DNA of 7,953 nt from Anaerolineales bacterium (GTDB lineage Bacteria; Chloroflexota; Anaerolineae; Anaerolineales; UBA6663): positions 1 to 7,953 of the forward strand of contig JAEURM010000081.1 of the NCBI GenBank assembly GCA_016789245.1, in the 5' to 3' direction. The notes below the pieces were generated by a model that saw only the letters and a program-made list of their open reading frames with translations, was not told where the DNA came from and made no database searches. Both the position numbers and the translations under genes were made by a program. Below are positions 1 through 5,286 of the stretch, piece by piece; position 1 is the first letter of the stretch; every line of letters starts with the position of its first letter.

Positions 1-767
1 AGGCTACAGGCAACAAGATCCCGTTTACGGATATTAACTTGCCCGTGCGCTCCACAGATAACTCCATGCCCCATGTGTGGCATATGGTGAGCACCCTGTT
101 TGAACCGGCGCGGCGCGGTGGCGAAGATATTCTGCTGGTGATTCTGCTCCGCAATGCGTTGTTTACGTGGCGTGAGGCGTTGGTGGGTTTTGCCATTGGC
201 AGTCTTATCGGTTTCACGCTCGGCGTCATCTTTGTGCATTCCTCGCTGTTAGAGCGCGGCCTCATGCCTTACGTAGTGGCCTCGCAAACAGTGCCGTTGC
301 TGGCCATTGCGCCTATGGTGGTGATTTGGGGAAGCCGCCTCGGCTGGCCAGCGTGGGTATCCGTCACCGTTATTTCAGCCTATCTCACGTTCTTCCCCGT
401 CACCATCAACACTTTGCGCGGCCTCACCTCACCAGAGGCCACGGCGCTAGAGCTAATGCGCTCCTACGCCGCCTCGCCGTGGGAAGTGCTGTGGAAACTG
501 CGTGTGCCCGCCGCCCTGCCGTACATCTTTACGGCGCTGAAAATTTCCGCCACCACCAGCGTGATTGGGGCCATTGTAGGTGAACTGCCGTCCGGCATTC
601 CCGATGGCTTGGGCCGTTCACTGCTGACGTTTGCGCAATACTTTTCCACTGGCCCACAACAACTTTTTGCCGCCGTCTTTATTTGCGCCCTGCTGGGCAT
701 AACTTTTTTCGCCCTAATAACTTTGATAGAACGCTTGGTAATTCCGCCGAGCCGAAGATTGGAATAA
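1..767 (+). CDS. ABC transporter permease, NitT/TauT-type (5' end outside window)
   Basis: Inner-membrane subunit of an importer of the nitrate/sulfonate/pyrimidine-precursor type (BPD_transp_1 fold). The frame is open to the left edge of the window (codons from base 3), and a TTG at 39 only mimics a start. By alignment with the second permease of this cluster (1685-2521), the first transmembrane helix is missing, so the gene begins upstream. Hydrophobic segments are visible around REALVGFAIGSLIGFTLGV, LMPYVVASQTVPLLAIAPMV, WVSVTVISAYLTFFPVTIN, the ALKISATTSVIGAIV stretch and a C-terminal helix ending in IERLVIPP. The EAA-type coupling loop that contacts the ATPase is ELMRSYAASPWEVLWKLRVP; ELMRSYAAS is identical in the second permease. 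The two are therefore paralogues that probably form a heterodimeric channel. The ATPase gene follows after 60 bases. Family is certain, substrate unknown. Confidence 0.93.
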   Translation, partial: ATGNKIPFTDINLPVRSTDNSMPHVWHMVSTLFEPARRGGEDILLVILLRNALFTWREALVGFAIGSLIGFTLGVIFVHSSLLERGLMPYVVASQTVPLLAIAPMVVIWGSRLGWPAWVSVTVISAYLTFFPVTINTLRGLTSPEATALELMRSYAASPWEVLWKLRVPAALPYIFTALKISATTSVIGAIVGELPSGIPDGLGRSLLTFAQYFSTGPQQLFAAVFICALLGITFFALITLIERLVIPPSRRLE

Positions 768-775
768 TCCCTAAT

Positions 776-823
776 CCTCCAATTCTCTAATTCTCTTTTT
801 GAGAATTGGAGAATTAGAGAATT
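776..823. repeat. Spacer inverted repeat, AATTGGAGA/AATTAGAGA word family
   Basis: The spacer between permease 1 and the ATPase is almost entirely repeat. Bases 781-795 (aattctctaattctc) are an exact reverse complement of 809-823, giving a 15-bp stem with a 13-base loop. A second register pairs 778-787 with 801-810. The right arm ends 4 bases before the ATG at 828. The T-run lies in the loop rather than after the stem, so this is not a standard intrinsic terminator. Related words occur at 5251-5284 and, in coding frame, at 5964-5995. Confidence 0.85.
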
Positions 824-827
824 TACT

Positions 828-1619
828 ATGACTCAACCCGCCGTATCCTTCACTTCCGTCAGCAAAGTCTTTAATGAGCGCGGCGATAACCGTGTGAAAG
901 CGCTCGAAGATATTAATTTTGAAATTCAGCCCGGTGAATTTATCTCGCTCATTGGCCCCTCCGGCTGTGGTAAAAGCACCCTGCTCCGCTTGGTGGGTGA
1001 TTTACTGCAACCCTCCAGCGGCACCGTGCTGGTAAACGGCAAACCGGCCGCGCAAGCCCGGCTCAAGCGAGAGTACGGCATGGTGTTCCAACAAGCCACG
1101 CTTTATGATTGGCGCACAGTGAGTGCCAACGTGCAACTGCCATTGGAAATTATGGGCTGGAGCAAAGAAAAGCAAACCGCCCGCGCGCGGGAAATGCTCC
1201 AGCTAGTGCAGTTAGAAGATTTCCAAAAACATTATCCGTGGCAACTTTCCGGCGGGATGCAACAGCGCGTGGCCATTGCCCGCGCCCTTTCCTTTGAGCC
1301 GTCTATTCTGCTCATGGATGAGCCGTTCGGCGCGTTGGATGAAATGACGCGCGAGCGCTTGCAGTTGGAAGTTCTGCGCATTTGGCGGCAGACCCAAACC
1401 ACCGTACTCTTCGTCACCCATAGCATCCCAGAGGCGGTGTTCCTCAGCACGCGCGTGGTGGTGATGTCACCGCGCCCGGGCCGCATCTCCGGTGTGGTGG
1501 AGGTAGATTTGCCCCAACCGCGCGGCTTTGAAACGCGTGAGCATCCGCGCTTCTTTGAAAAAATCACCGAAGTGCGTGAGCGCCTGCGGCAAGATGAAGT
1601 GAAAGTAGCGTCTTCGTAA
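828..1619 (+). CDS. ABC transporter ATP-binding protein, NitT/TauT (SsuB/TauB) type
   Basis: Cytoplasmic ATPase that powers the importer formed with the permeases on both sides. All nucleotide-binding motifs are present: Walker A GPSGCGKST (residues 43-51), Q-loop FQQ (87-89), signature LSGGMQQR (140-147), Walker B ILLMDE (160-165), D-loop GALD (168-171) and switch His198 in VTHS. Residues after about 210 (SPRPGRISGVVEVDLPQPR) are the C-terminal extension typical of the SsuB/TauB/ThiZ group, and 263 aa is the usual length. The ATG at 828 starts MTQPAVSF, directly before the first beta strand, so the start is sound. No Shine-Dalgarno stands at normal distance; the nearest GGAG (808-811) lies in the hairpin arm 16 bases upstream. 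The gene sits between permeases 1 and 2, so the order is permease-ATPase-permease-binding protein. Substrate cannot be inferred from this subunit. Confidence 0.96.
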   Translation: MTQPAVSFTSVSKVFNERGDNRVKALEDINFEIQPGEFISLIGPSGCGKSTLLRLVGDLLQPSSGTVLVNGKPAAQARLKREYGMVFQQATLYDWRTVSANVQLPLEIMGWSKEKQTARAREMLQLVQLEDFQKHYPWQLSGGMQQRVAIARALSFEPSILLMDEPFGALDEMTRERLQLEVLRIWRQTQTTVLFVTHSIPEAVFLSTRVVVMSPRPGRISGVVEVDLPQPRGFETREHPRFFEKITEVRERLRQDEVKVASS

Positions 1620-1634
1620 ATTCAGCATTACCTT

Positions 1635-1672
1635 GATTTCATGAATTTCTTTGGCGTAATTCGTGAAATTCG
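1635..1672. repeat. Spacer inverted repeat, ATTTCATGAATTT/AATTCGTGAAAT word
   Basis: Bases 1636-1648 (atttcatgaattt) can fold back on 1657-1669 (taattcgtgaaat) with 11 of 13 positions paired and an 8-base loop; 1643-1649 and 1665-1671 are a perfect 7-bp core. Each arm is itself partly palindromic. The element ends at the first possible start of permease 2 and no Shine-Dalgarno is present. The words differ from those of the other spacers. Confidence 0.65.
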
Positions 1673-1684
1673 ATGCGATACAGC

Positions 1685-2521
1685 ATGACCCAAGTCTCTG
1701 ATTTATCCACTCCGGTTGAACAATCCCTCCTGCCCGAAGCGCGTTGGCGGGCCACGGTGCGCCGTTACGCCCCGGCGGTGATTGTATTTGTTCTCGGCAT
1801 TGCGCTGTGGGAAACTTTCGTCACGGTCTTTAACATCGAAGGCTTCCTTCTGCCCAAGCCCAGTGTGATTGCGGTCACGTTCCTGACAGAGTTCCCGGTA
1901 ATTTTGCCCGCCGGCCTGTTCACTCTGCGTGGCGCGGTGGGCGGCTTCCTCATTGGCAGTGTGCTGGCCATCACCGTGGCCTTCGCCACCGCCCGCTGGA
2001 CGGTGATTAACGAAGGCCTGATGCCGTTTGCCATCGCCGTCAACAGCACACCGATTGTGGCCCTAGCACCCATCATGAACAATTGGTTCGGCGTCACCAA
2101 CCCGATGGCCCGCATGAGCATTGTGGCCCTCATCGTTTTCTTTCCGGTAATGATTAACATGGTGAAAGGGCTGACGCAAGTGGGCGCTAACCCGCTGGAG
2201 CTGATGCGCTCTTACGCCGCCAGTGATTTCACCACCTTGTGGAAACTGCGCCTGCCCAACGCCCTGCCGTTTGTGTTCAGCGCGTTCAAAGTGGGGAGCA
2301 CGCTTAGTGTGATTGGAGCCGTGGTGAGTGAGTATTTTGGCGGCACGCGTGAGGCGCTGGGTGTGTACATCTCTCAGCAGGCCGCGCTCTTCCGCTTTGC
2401 GGAGGCGTGGTCAGCCATTATCATCGCTTGCCTTATGGGCATTGCTTTTTACGGCATCATCTTAATTGTGGAACGGCTCGTTATGCCCTGGCACGTTTCG
2501 TTCAGAAACTCCGAAAACTAG
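1685..2521 (+). CDS. ABC transporter permease, NitT/TauT-type (second permease)
   Basis: Second inner-membrane subunit of the importer, 278 aa if started at ATG 1685. An in-frame ATG at 1673 would add only MRYS, apparently read from the edge of the upstream repeat. Neither start has a Shine-Dalgarno, so I prefer 1685 (MTQVSDL). Six hydrophobic segments can be seen: APAVIVFVLGIALWETFV near residue 30, GAVGGFLIGSVLAITVAF, LMPFAIAVNSTPIVALAP, MSIVALIVFFPVMINMV, AFKVGSTLSVIGAVV, and AIIIACLMGIAFYGIILIV near the C-terminus. The EAA-type loop is ELMRSYAASDFTTLWKLRLP. It aligns along its whole length with the 1-767 product, which lacks only the first helix because of the window edge. NitT/TauT importers often use one permease gene as a homodimer; two adjacent paralogues imply a heterodimer, an arrangement also found in some NMT1-linked importers for cofactor precursors and heterocycles. 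Confidence 0.93.
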   Translation: MTQVSDLSTPVEQSLLPEARWRATVRRYAPAVIVFVLGIALWETFVTVFNIEGFLLPKPSVIAVTFLTEFPVILPAGLFTLRGAVGGFLIGSVLAITVAFATARWTVINEGLMPFAIAVNSTPIVALAPIMNNWFGVTNPMARMSIVALIVFFPVMINMVKGLTQVGANPLELMRSYAASDFTTLWKLRLPNALPFVFSAFKVGSTLSVIGAVVSEYFGGTREALGVYISQQAALFRFAEAWSAIIIACLMGIAFYGIILIVERLVMPWHVSFRNSEN

Positions 2522-2528
2522 TTTTATG

Positions 2529-2540
2529 AAGGAGGTGATT
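2529..2540 (+). promoter_or_regulatory. Orphan near-perfect Shine-Dalgarno
   Basis: The 12 bases aaggaggtgatt match the classical full-length complement of the 16S rRNA 3' end at 11 of 12 positions, but no start codon lies at a usable distance. TTG 2539 is only about 3 bases from the core, and the next ATG is 2615, which has its own ribosome site. It lies inside a possible 30-codon reading frame (ATG 2526, TGA 2616-2618) that overlaps the ATG of the binding-protein gene by ATGA. Chance, a decayed gene start or a ribosome-standby/leader role are all possible. Confidence 0.35.
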
Positions 2541-2600
2541 GCGCTCAACCATCTTAGGCTTTACTCAACGACTTTTCACTCTAACCTGTTTACTTTTTCT

Positions 2601-2607
2601 GGAGGAG
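2601..2607 (+). promoter_or_regulatory. Ribosome binding site of the binding lipoprotein
   Basis: The sequence ggaggag stands 7 bases before ATG 2615, a strong and well-placed Shine-Dalgarno. It fixes the start of the lipoprotein gene and contrasts with the Shine-Dalgarno-free starts of most neighbours. High translation of this subunit relative to the membrane subunits would fit its role as the abundant binding component. Confidence 0.8.
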
Positions 2608-2614
2608 ACTTTAC

Positions 2615-3718
2615 ATGAAACGCAAGTTTTTGTTCGCCTTTACCATTGTGGCGCTGTTGTTGGCCGCCTGCCAACCGGCCGCCACCCCCACCGCCGCGCC
2701 GCAAGAAACCGTCAACATTACCCTGCAACTGCAATGGGTGGCGCAAAGCCAATTTGCTGGTTATTACGCCAGTGTGGCCAAAGGCTTTTACGCAGAAGAA
2801 GGCCTGAACGTCACCATCAAAGAAGGTGCGGTGGATATTGTGCCGCAACAAGTGTTAGCCTCTGGCCAAGCCGAGTTCGCCGTATCTTGGGTGCCCAAGG
2901 CGCTCTCTTCCCGTGAGCAAGGCGCTAAGATTGTGAACATTGGCCAAGTGTTCCAACGCAGTGGCACGCTCCAAGTGTCTTGGGCGGATTCTGGCATTAG
3001 CTCCCCCGCTGACTGGAAAGGCAAAAAAGTGGGCACTTGGGGCTTTGGCAACGAGTTTGAAGTGTATGCCGCCATTGCACAAGCCGGCTTGGATAAAGAC
3101 AAAGACGTGACCGTAGTTCAGCAGAACTTTGACATGAACGGTCTGCTCAACCGCGAAATTGATGCCGCGCAAGCTATGACGTACAACGAGTACGCGCAAG
3201 TGCTGGAGGCCATCAACCCCGCCACCGGCAAGCTGTATCAACCCTCCGACTTGGTGGTGATTGATTACAACGAAGTGGGCACCGCCATGTTGCAAGATGC
3301 GCTCTGGGCGCGTGAGGATTGGCTCGCCGATGCCAAGAATCAAGAAATTGCCGTGCGCTTCCTCAAAGCCACCTTCAAAGGCTGGATTTTCTGCCGCGAT
3401 AACTTTGATGAGTGCGTGGACATTGTGTTAGCCAACGGCCCCACGCTGGGCAAAGGCCATCAGGCTTGGCAGTTGAATGAAATCAACAAGCTGGTGTGGC
3501 CCTCCCCCGGCGGCGTTGGCGTGATGGATAAGGCGCTGTATGACCAAACCGTACAGGTGGCCGTTTCTACCGGCAACCTCAAGGCCGCGCCCGATGCGAA
3601 TGCCTACCGCGCTGACTTGGCGCAGAAGGCCGTGGATGAACTGAAGGCCGCTGGTGTGGATGTGACCGGCGCGAACTTTACGCCCAAGACGGTGGAAGTG
3701 ACCGAAGGCGGCAAATAG
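2615..3718 (+). CDS. ABC transporter substrate-binding lipoprotein, NMT1/THI5-like
   Basis: Extracytoplasmic solute receptor of the importer, 367 aa. The N-terminus is a lipoprotein signal: MKRK, a hydrophobic core, and lipobox LLAAC with Cys19 as the lipid-anchored residue, followed by a Pro/Ala/Thr linker (residues 20-30). The mature domain begins with ITLQLQWVAQSQFAGYYAS (35-53), the hallmark of the NMT1/THI5 family whose members bind thiamine-pyrimidine precursors, riboflavin (RibY) and other small heterocycles. GFYAEEGLNVTI and the GKKVGTWGFGNEFEVYAAIA segment are further family landmarks, the latter near the hinge and ligand pocket. Ligand identity cannot be told; RibY-like and ThiY-like functions are alternatives, but the downstream molybdenum hydroxylase, amidase and FdrA genes favour a catabolic substrate. 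The start is set by a good Shine-Dalgarno. The spacing of 93 bases after permease 2 is the largest gap in the transporter block and could hold a promoter, but I see no convincing -35/-10 pair. Confidence 0.95.
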   Translation: MKRKFLFAFTIVALLLAACQPAATPTAAPQETVNITLQLQWVAQSQFAGYYASVAKGFYAEEGLNVTIKEGAVDIVPQQVLASGQAEFAVSWVPKALSSREQGAKIVNIGQVFQRSGTLQVSWADSGISSPADWKGKKVGTWGFGNEFEVYAAIAQAGLDKDKDVTVVQQNFDMNGLLNREIDAAQAMTYNEYAQVLEAINPATGKLYQPSDLVVIDYNEVGTAMLQDALWAREDWLADAKNQEIAVRFLKATFKGWIFCRDNFDECVDIVLANGPTLGKGHQAWQLNEINKLVWPSPGGVGVMDKALYDQTVQVAVSTGNLKAAPDANAYRADLAQKAVDELKAAGVDVTGANFTPKTVEVTEGGK

Positions 3719-3719
3719 T

Positions 3720-3799
3720 CTTTTAGTCCAAAAGTCGAATGGTCGAGTAGTTGCGGCATCGTGACTACTCGACTAACAGACTACCTGACTACCCGGCTA
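3720..3799. repeat. Spacer repeat, GACTAC/GTCGAGTAGT words with hairpin
   Basis: The spacer before the FAD-subunit gene is built from variants of agtc/gactac. Bases 3742-3751 (gtcgagtagt) are the exact reverse complement of 3764-3773, a 10-bp stem with a 12-base loop. A small ctttt/aaaag hairpin (3720-3724 with 3730-3734) precedes it directly after the lipoprotein stop, and gactac words continue at about 3778-3793. There is no T-run after the main stem, so termination is not indicated. The start codon at 3805 has no Shine-Dalgarno. Confidence 0.8.
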
Positions 3800-3804
3800 G
3801 CACC

Positions 3805-4677
3805 ATGAAACCCTCTCCCTTCACCTATCACGCTCCTGAGAGTTTGGAAGCCGCACTGGCCCTTAAGGCTGAGTACGGCGATGACGCGAAATTTTTGGCG
3901 GGCGGGCAAAGCCTGATTCCGGCCATGAACTTCCGCGCCACCCAACCGGAGCGGCTGATTGATGTGAATGGTCTGCGGGAATTGGATTTTGTGAAAACCG
4001 AGGGCGCTGAGCTTCGGCTTGGCGCCCTCACCCGCGTGCGGCGTTTAGAGCGTGAAGCCGCTGTCAAACAATGGTCACCGCTTCTCGCTGAAACCGTGCC
4101 ACACATCGCACATCCGCAAATCCGCAACCGTGGCACCGTGGGCGGCTCACTGGCCCACGCAGACCCGGCGGCGGAACTGCCGGTGATTCTCTTAGCCCTC
4201 AACGGCCGCGTGCGCGCACAATCCGCTTCTGGCTCACGTTGGCTCAGCGCGGATGATTTTTTCATCACGCTGTTCACCACCGCTTTGCAAACCGATGAAA
4301 TGCTGGCCGAAGTAGCTTTGCCCCAACTGCCCGCCCGCACTGGCACCGCATTTTTAGAAGTGGCACGGCGGCACGGTGATTACGCCATGATGGGTGTGGC
4401 CGCCGTGGTAACGCTGGATGAGGGCGGCACTTGCACAGCCGCGCGGCTGGTATATCTCAACGCGGGTGATAAGCCCATGCACGCCGCCCAAGCCAGCGCG
4501 GCCATCATCGGCCACGCACTCACAGAAGCCTCCATTGCCGAGGCCGCCGCCGTGGCCGCCACCCAAGAAATTGACCCAATGGGCAGTTTACACGCTTCAC
4601 CGGAATTTCAACGCCACTTGGCTTCTGTGCTCACCAAGCGGGCAGTGAAATTAGCGGCCCAAAGAGCCAAAGCGTAA
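3805..4677 (+). CDS. Molybdenum hydroxylase FAD-binding (medium) subunit, CoxM/xanthine dehydrogenase type
   Basis: FAD subunit of a three-gene xanthine dehydrogenase/CO dehydrogenase-type enzyme; it takes electrons from the [2Fe-2S] subunit and passes them to an external acceptor in the cytoplasm. From ATG 3805 it is 290 aa, normal for CoxM/CutM-type subunits. The opening PFTYHAPESLEAAL is typical. The two FAD pyrophosphate-binding motifs are AGGQSLIPAMNFR (residues 32-44) and TVGGSLAHADPAAELP (111-126). The central ARRHGDYAMMGVAAVV segment and the Ala-rich CO_deh_flav_C domain follow. A TTG 18 codons upstream (3751) would add only translated repeat sequence, so I reject it. The [2Fe-2S] subunit gene follows after 90 bases, confirming the pairing. 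Small-molecule substrate is decided by the large subunit, which is not in the window, so xanthine, nicotinate-type or other N-heterocycles all remain open. Confidence 0.94.
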   Translation: MKPSPFTYHAPESLEAALALKAEYGDDAKFLAGGQSLIPAMNFRATQPERLIDVNGLRELDFVKTEGAELRLGALTRVRRLEREAAVKQWSPLLAETVPHIAHPQIRNRGTVGGSLAHADPAAELPVILLALNGRVRAQSASGSRWLSADDFFITLFTTALQTDEMLAEVALPQLPARTGTAFLEVARRHGDYAMMGVAAVVTLDEGGTCTAARLVYLNAGDKPMHAAQASAAIIGHALTEASIAEAAAVAATQEIDPMGSLHASPEFQRHLASVLTKRAVKLAAQRAKA

Positions 4678-4678
4678 A

Positions 4679-4762
4679 GCGTGAGACGTGAAACGTAAGT
4701 GGCCTCGGCCCTAACCTGTTTCACGTTTCACTCATCACGCTTCACGTGTCACGTTTCACGTT
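4679..4762. repeat. Spacer inverted repeat, ACGTGAAACGT / ACGTTTCACGT words
   Basis: Bases 4686-4696 (acgtgaaacgt) are the exact reverse complement of 4751-4761. An extra right-hand copy, acgtttcac at 4723-4731, pairs with 4688-4696, and a tcacgcttcacgtg variant lies between, so alternative hairpins are possible. A small ggcc-tc-ggcc palindrome (4701-4710) sits in the centre. The last copy ends 6 bases before ATG 4768. No Shine-Dalgarno is visible. The frame upstream of 4768 is open through this repeat but reads as repeat-derived peptide. Confidence 0.82.
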
Positions 4763-4767
4763 GTTTT

Positions 4768-5244
4768 ATGACTGAACTTCATTCTCTCAAACTTACCGTC
4801 AACGGCCAAACGCACGAGCAACAAGTGGAAGCCCGCTTGCTATTGAGCGATTTTTTGCGGCATGAGTTAGGGCTGAGCGGCACGCATGTAGGCTGTGAGC
4901 ACGGCGTGTGTGGCGCTTGCACCATTTTGTTTGATGGTGAGCCGGTGCGCTCGTGCATCATGTTTGCCGTGCAAGCCAATGGCCATGAATTGCACACCGT
5001 AGAAAGCCTTGGCACGCCCAACAAACTACACCCATTGCAAGAAGCATTTTGGGAGAAGCACGGCTTACAGTGCGGCTACTGCACACCCGGCATTTTAATG
5101 ACACTTAAAGCGTTTTTGCGGGAGAACACGTCTCCCACAGAAGCCGAAGTGCGCGAAGCCCTCTCCGGCAATTTGTGCCGTTGCACTGGCTACCAAAACA
5201 TTGTGGATGCGGCGCTTTTGGCCGCTGAAAAATTGAAAGCCTAA
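4768..5244 (+). CDS. Molybdenum hydroxylase [2Fe-2S] (small) subunit, CoxS type
   Basis: Electron-transfer subunit carrying two [2Fe-2S] clusters between the molybdenum site and the FAD subunit encoded just upstream; cytoplasmic. From ATG 4768 it is 158 aa, the family norm. The N-terminal plant-type ferredoxin domain holds Cys43, Cys48, Cys51 and Cys63 (GCEHGVCGACT...RSC). The C-terminal helical domain holds the second cluster with Cys102 and Cys105 (QCGYCTPG) and Cys137 and Cys139 (NLCRCTGYQNI). All eight ligands are present, so the protein should be functional. An in-frame upstream extension to 4699 would translate the repeat and is not credible. No Shine-Dalgarno; the start lies 6 bases after the hairpin arm. 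Normally the molybdopterin large-subunit gene stands next to this one; here an amidase gene follows instead. Confidence 0.96.
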   Translation: MTELHSLKLTVNGQTHEQQVEARLLLSDFLRHELGLSGTHVGCEHGVCGACTILFDGEPVRSCIMFAVQANGHELHTVESLGTPNKLHPLQEAFWEKHGLQCGYCTPGILMTLKAFLRENTSPTEAEVREALSGNLCRCTGYQNIVDAALLAAEKLKA

Positions 5245-5250
5245 ACACAA

Positions 5251-5284
5251 GCGAATTGGAGGCTTAGAGAATTCTCCAATTCGC
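5251..5284. repeat. Spacer inverted repeat, second copy of AATTGGAG/TTAGAGAATT family
   Basis: Bases 5251-5261 (gcgaattggag) are the exact reverse complement of 5274-5284, an 11-bp stem with a 12-base loop. The words aattggag and ttagagaatt are shared with the repeat at 776-823 and with the in-gene copy at 5964-5995. The stem ends 2 bases before ATG 5287. The only Shine-Dalgarno-like GGAGG (5258-5262) lies in the left arm and would be paired. Confidence 0.85.
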
Positions 5285-5286
5285 AA

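Noticed and set aside
39..41. TTG as the true start of the first permease
   Set aside because: The frame is open to the window edge and the first transmembrane helix, present in the paralogue, would be missing.
464..700. Minus-strand open frames lying within the + genes
   Set aside because: They mirror well-identified genes on the other strand and show no domain, start signal or codon pattern of their own; this applies to all but the fragment at 7815-7953.
776..823. Intrinsic terminator between permease 1 and the ATPase
   Set aside because: The T-run is in the loop and no T-run follows the AT-rich stem; the downstream gene belongs to the same transporter.
2539..2916. 125-codon + frame starting at TTG just after the orphan Shine-Dalgarno
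   Set aside because: It runs out of frame through the lipoprotein gene, resembles no family I know, and the start is too close to the ribosome site.
3751..3804. TTG start 18 codons upstream of the FAD subunit
   Set aside because: The extra residues come from the gactac repeat, and PFTYHAPESLEAAL a few residues after ATG 3805 is the normal family opening.
4699..4767. N-terminal extension of the [2Fe-2S] subunit by 23 residues
   Set aside because: It translates the gtgaaacgt/acgtttcac repeat, and the family normally begins at the ATG at 4768.
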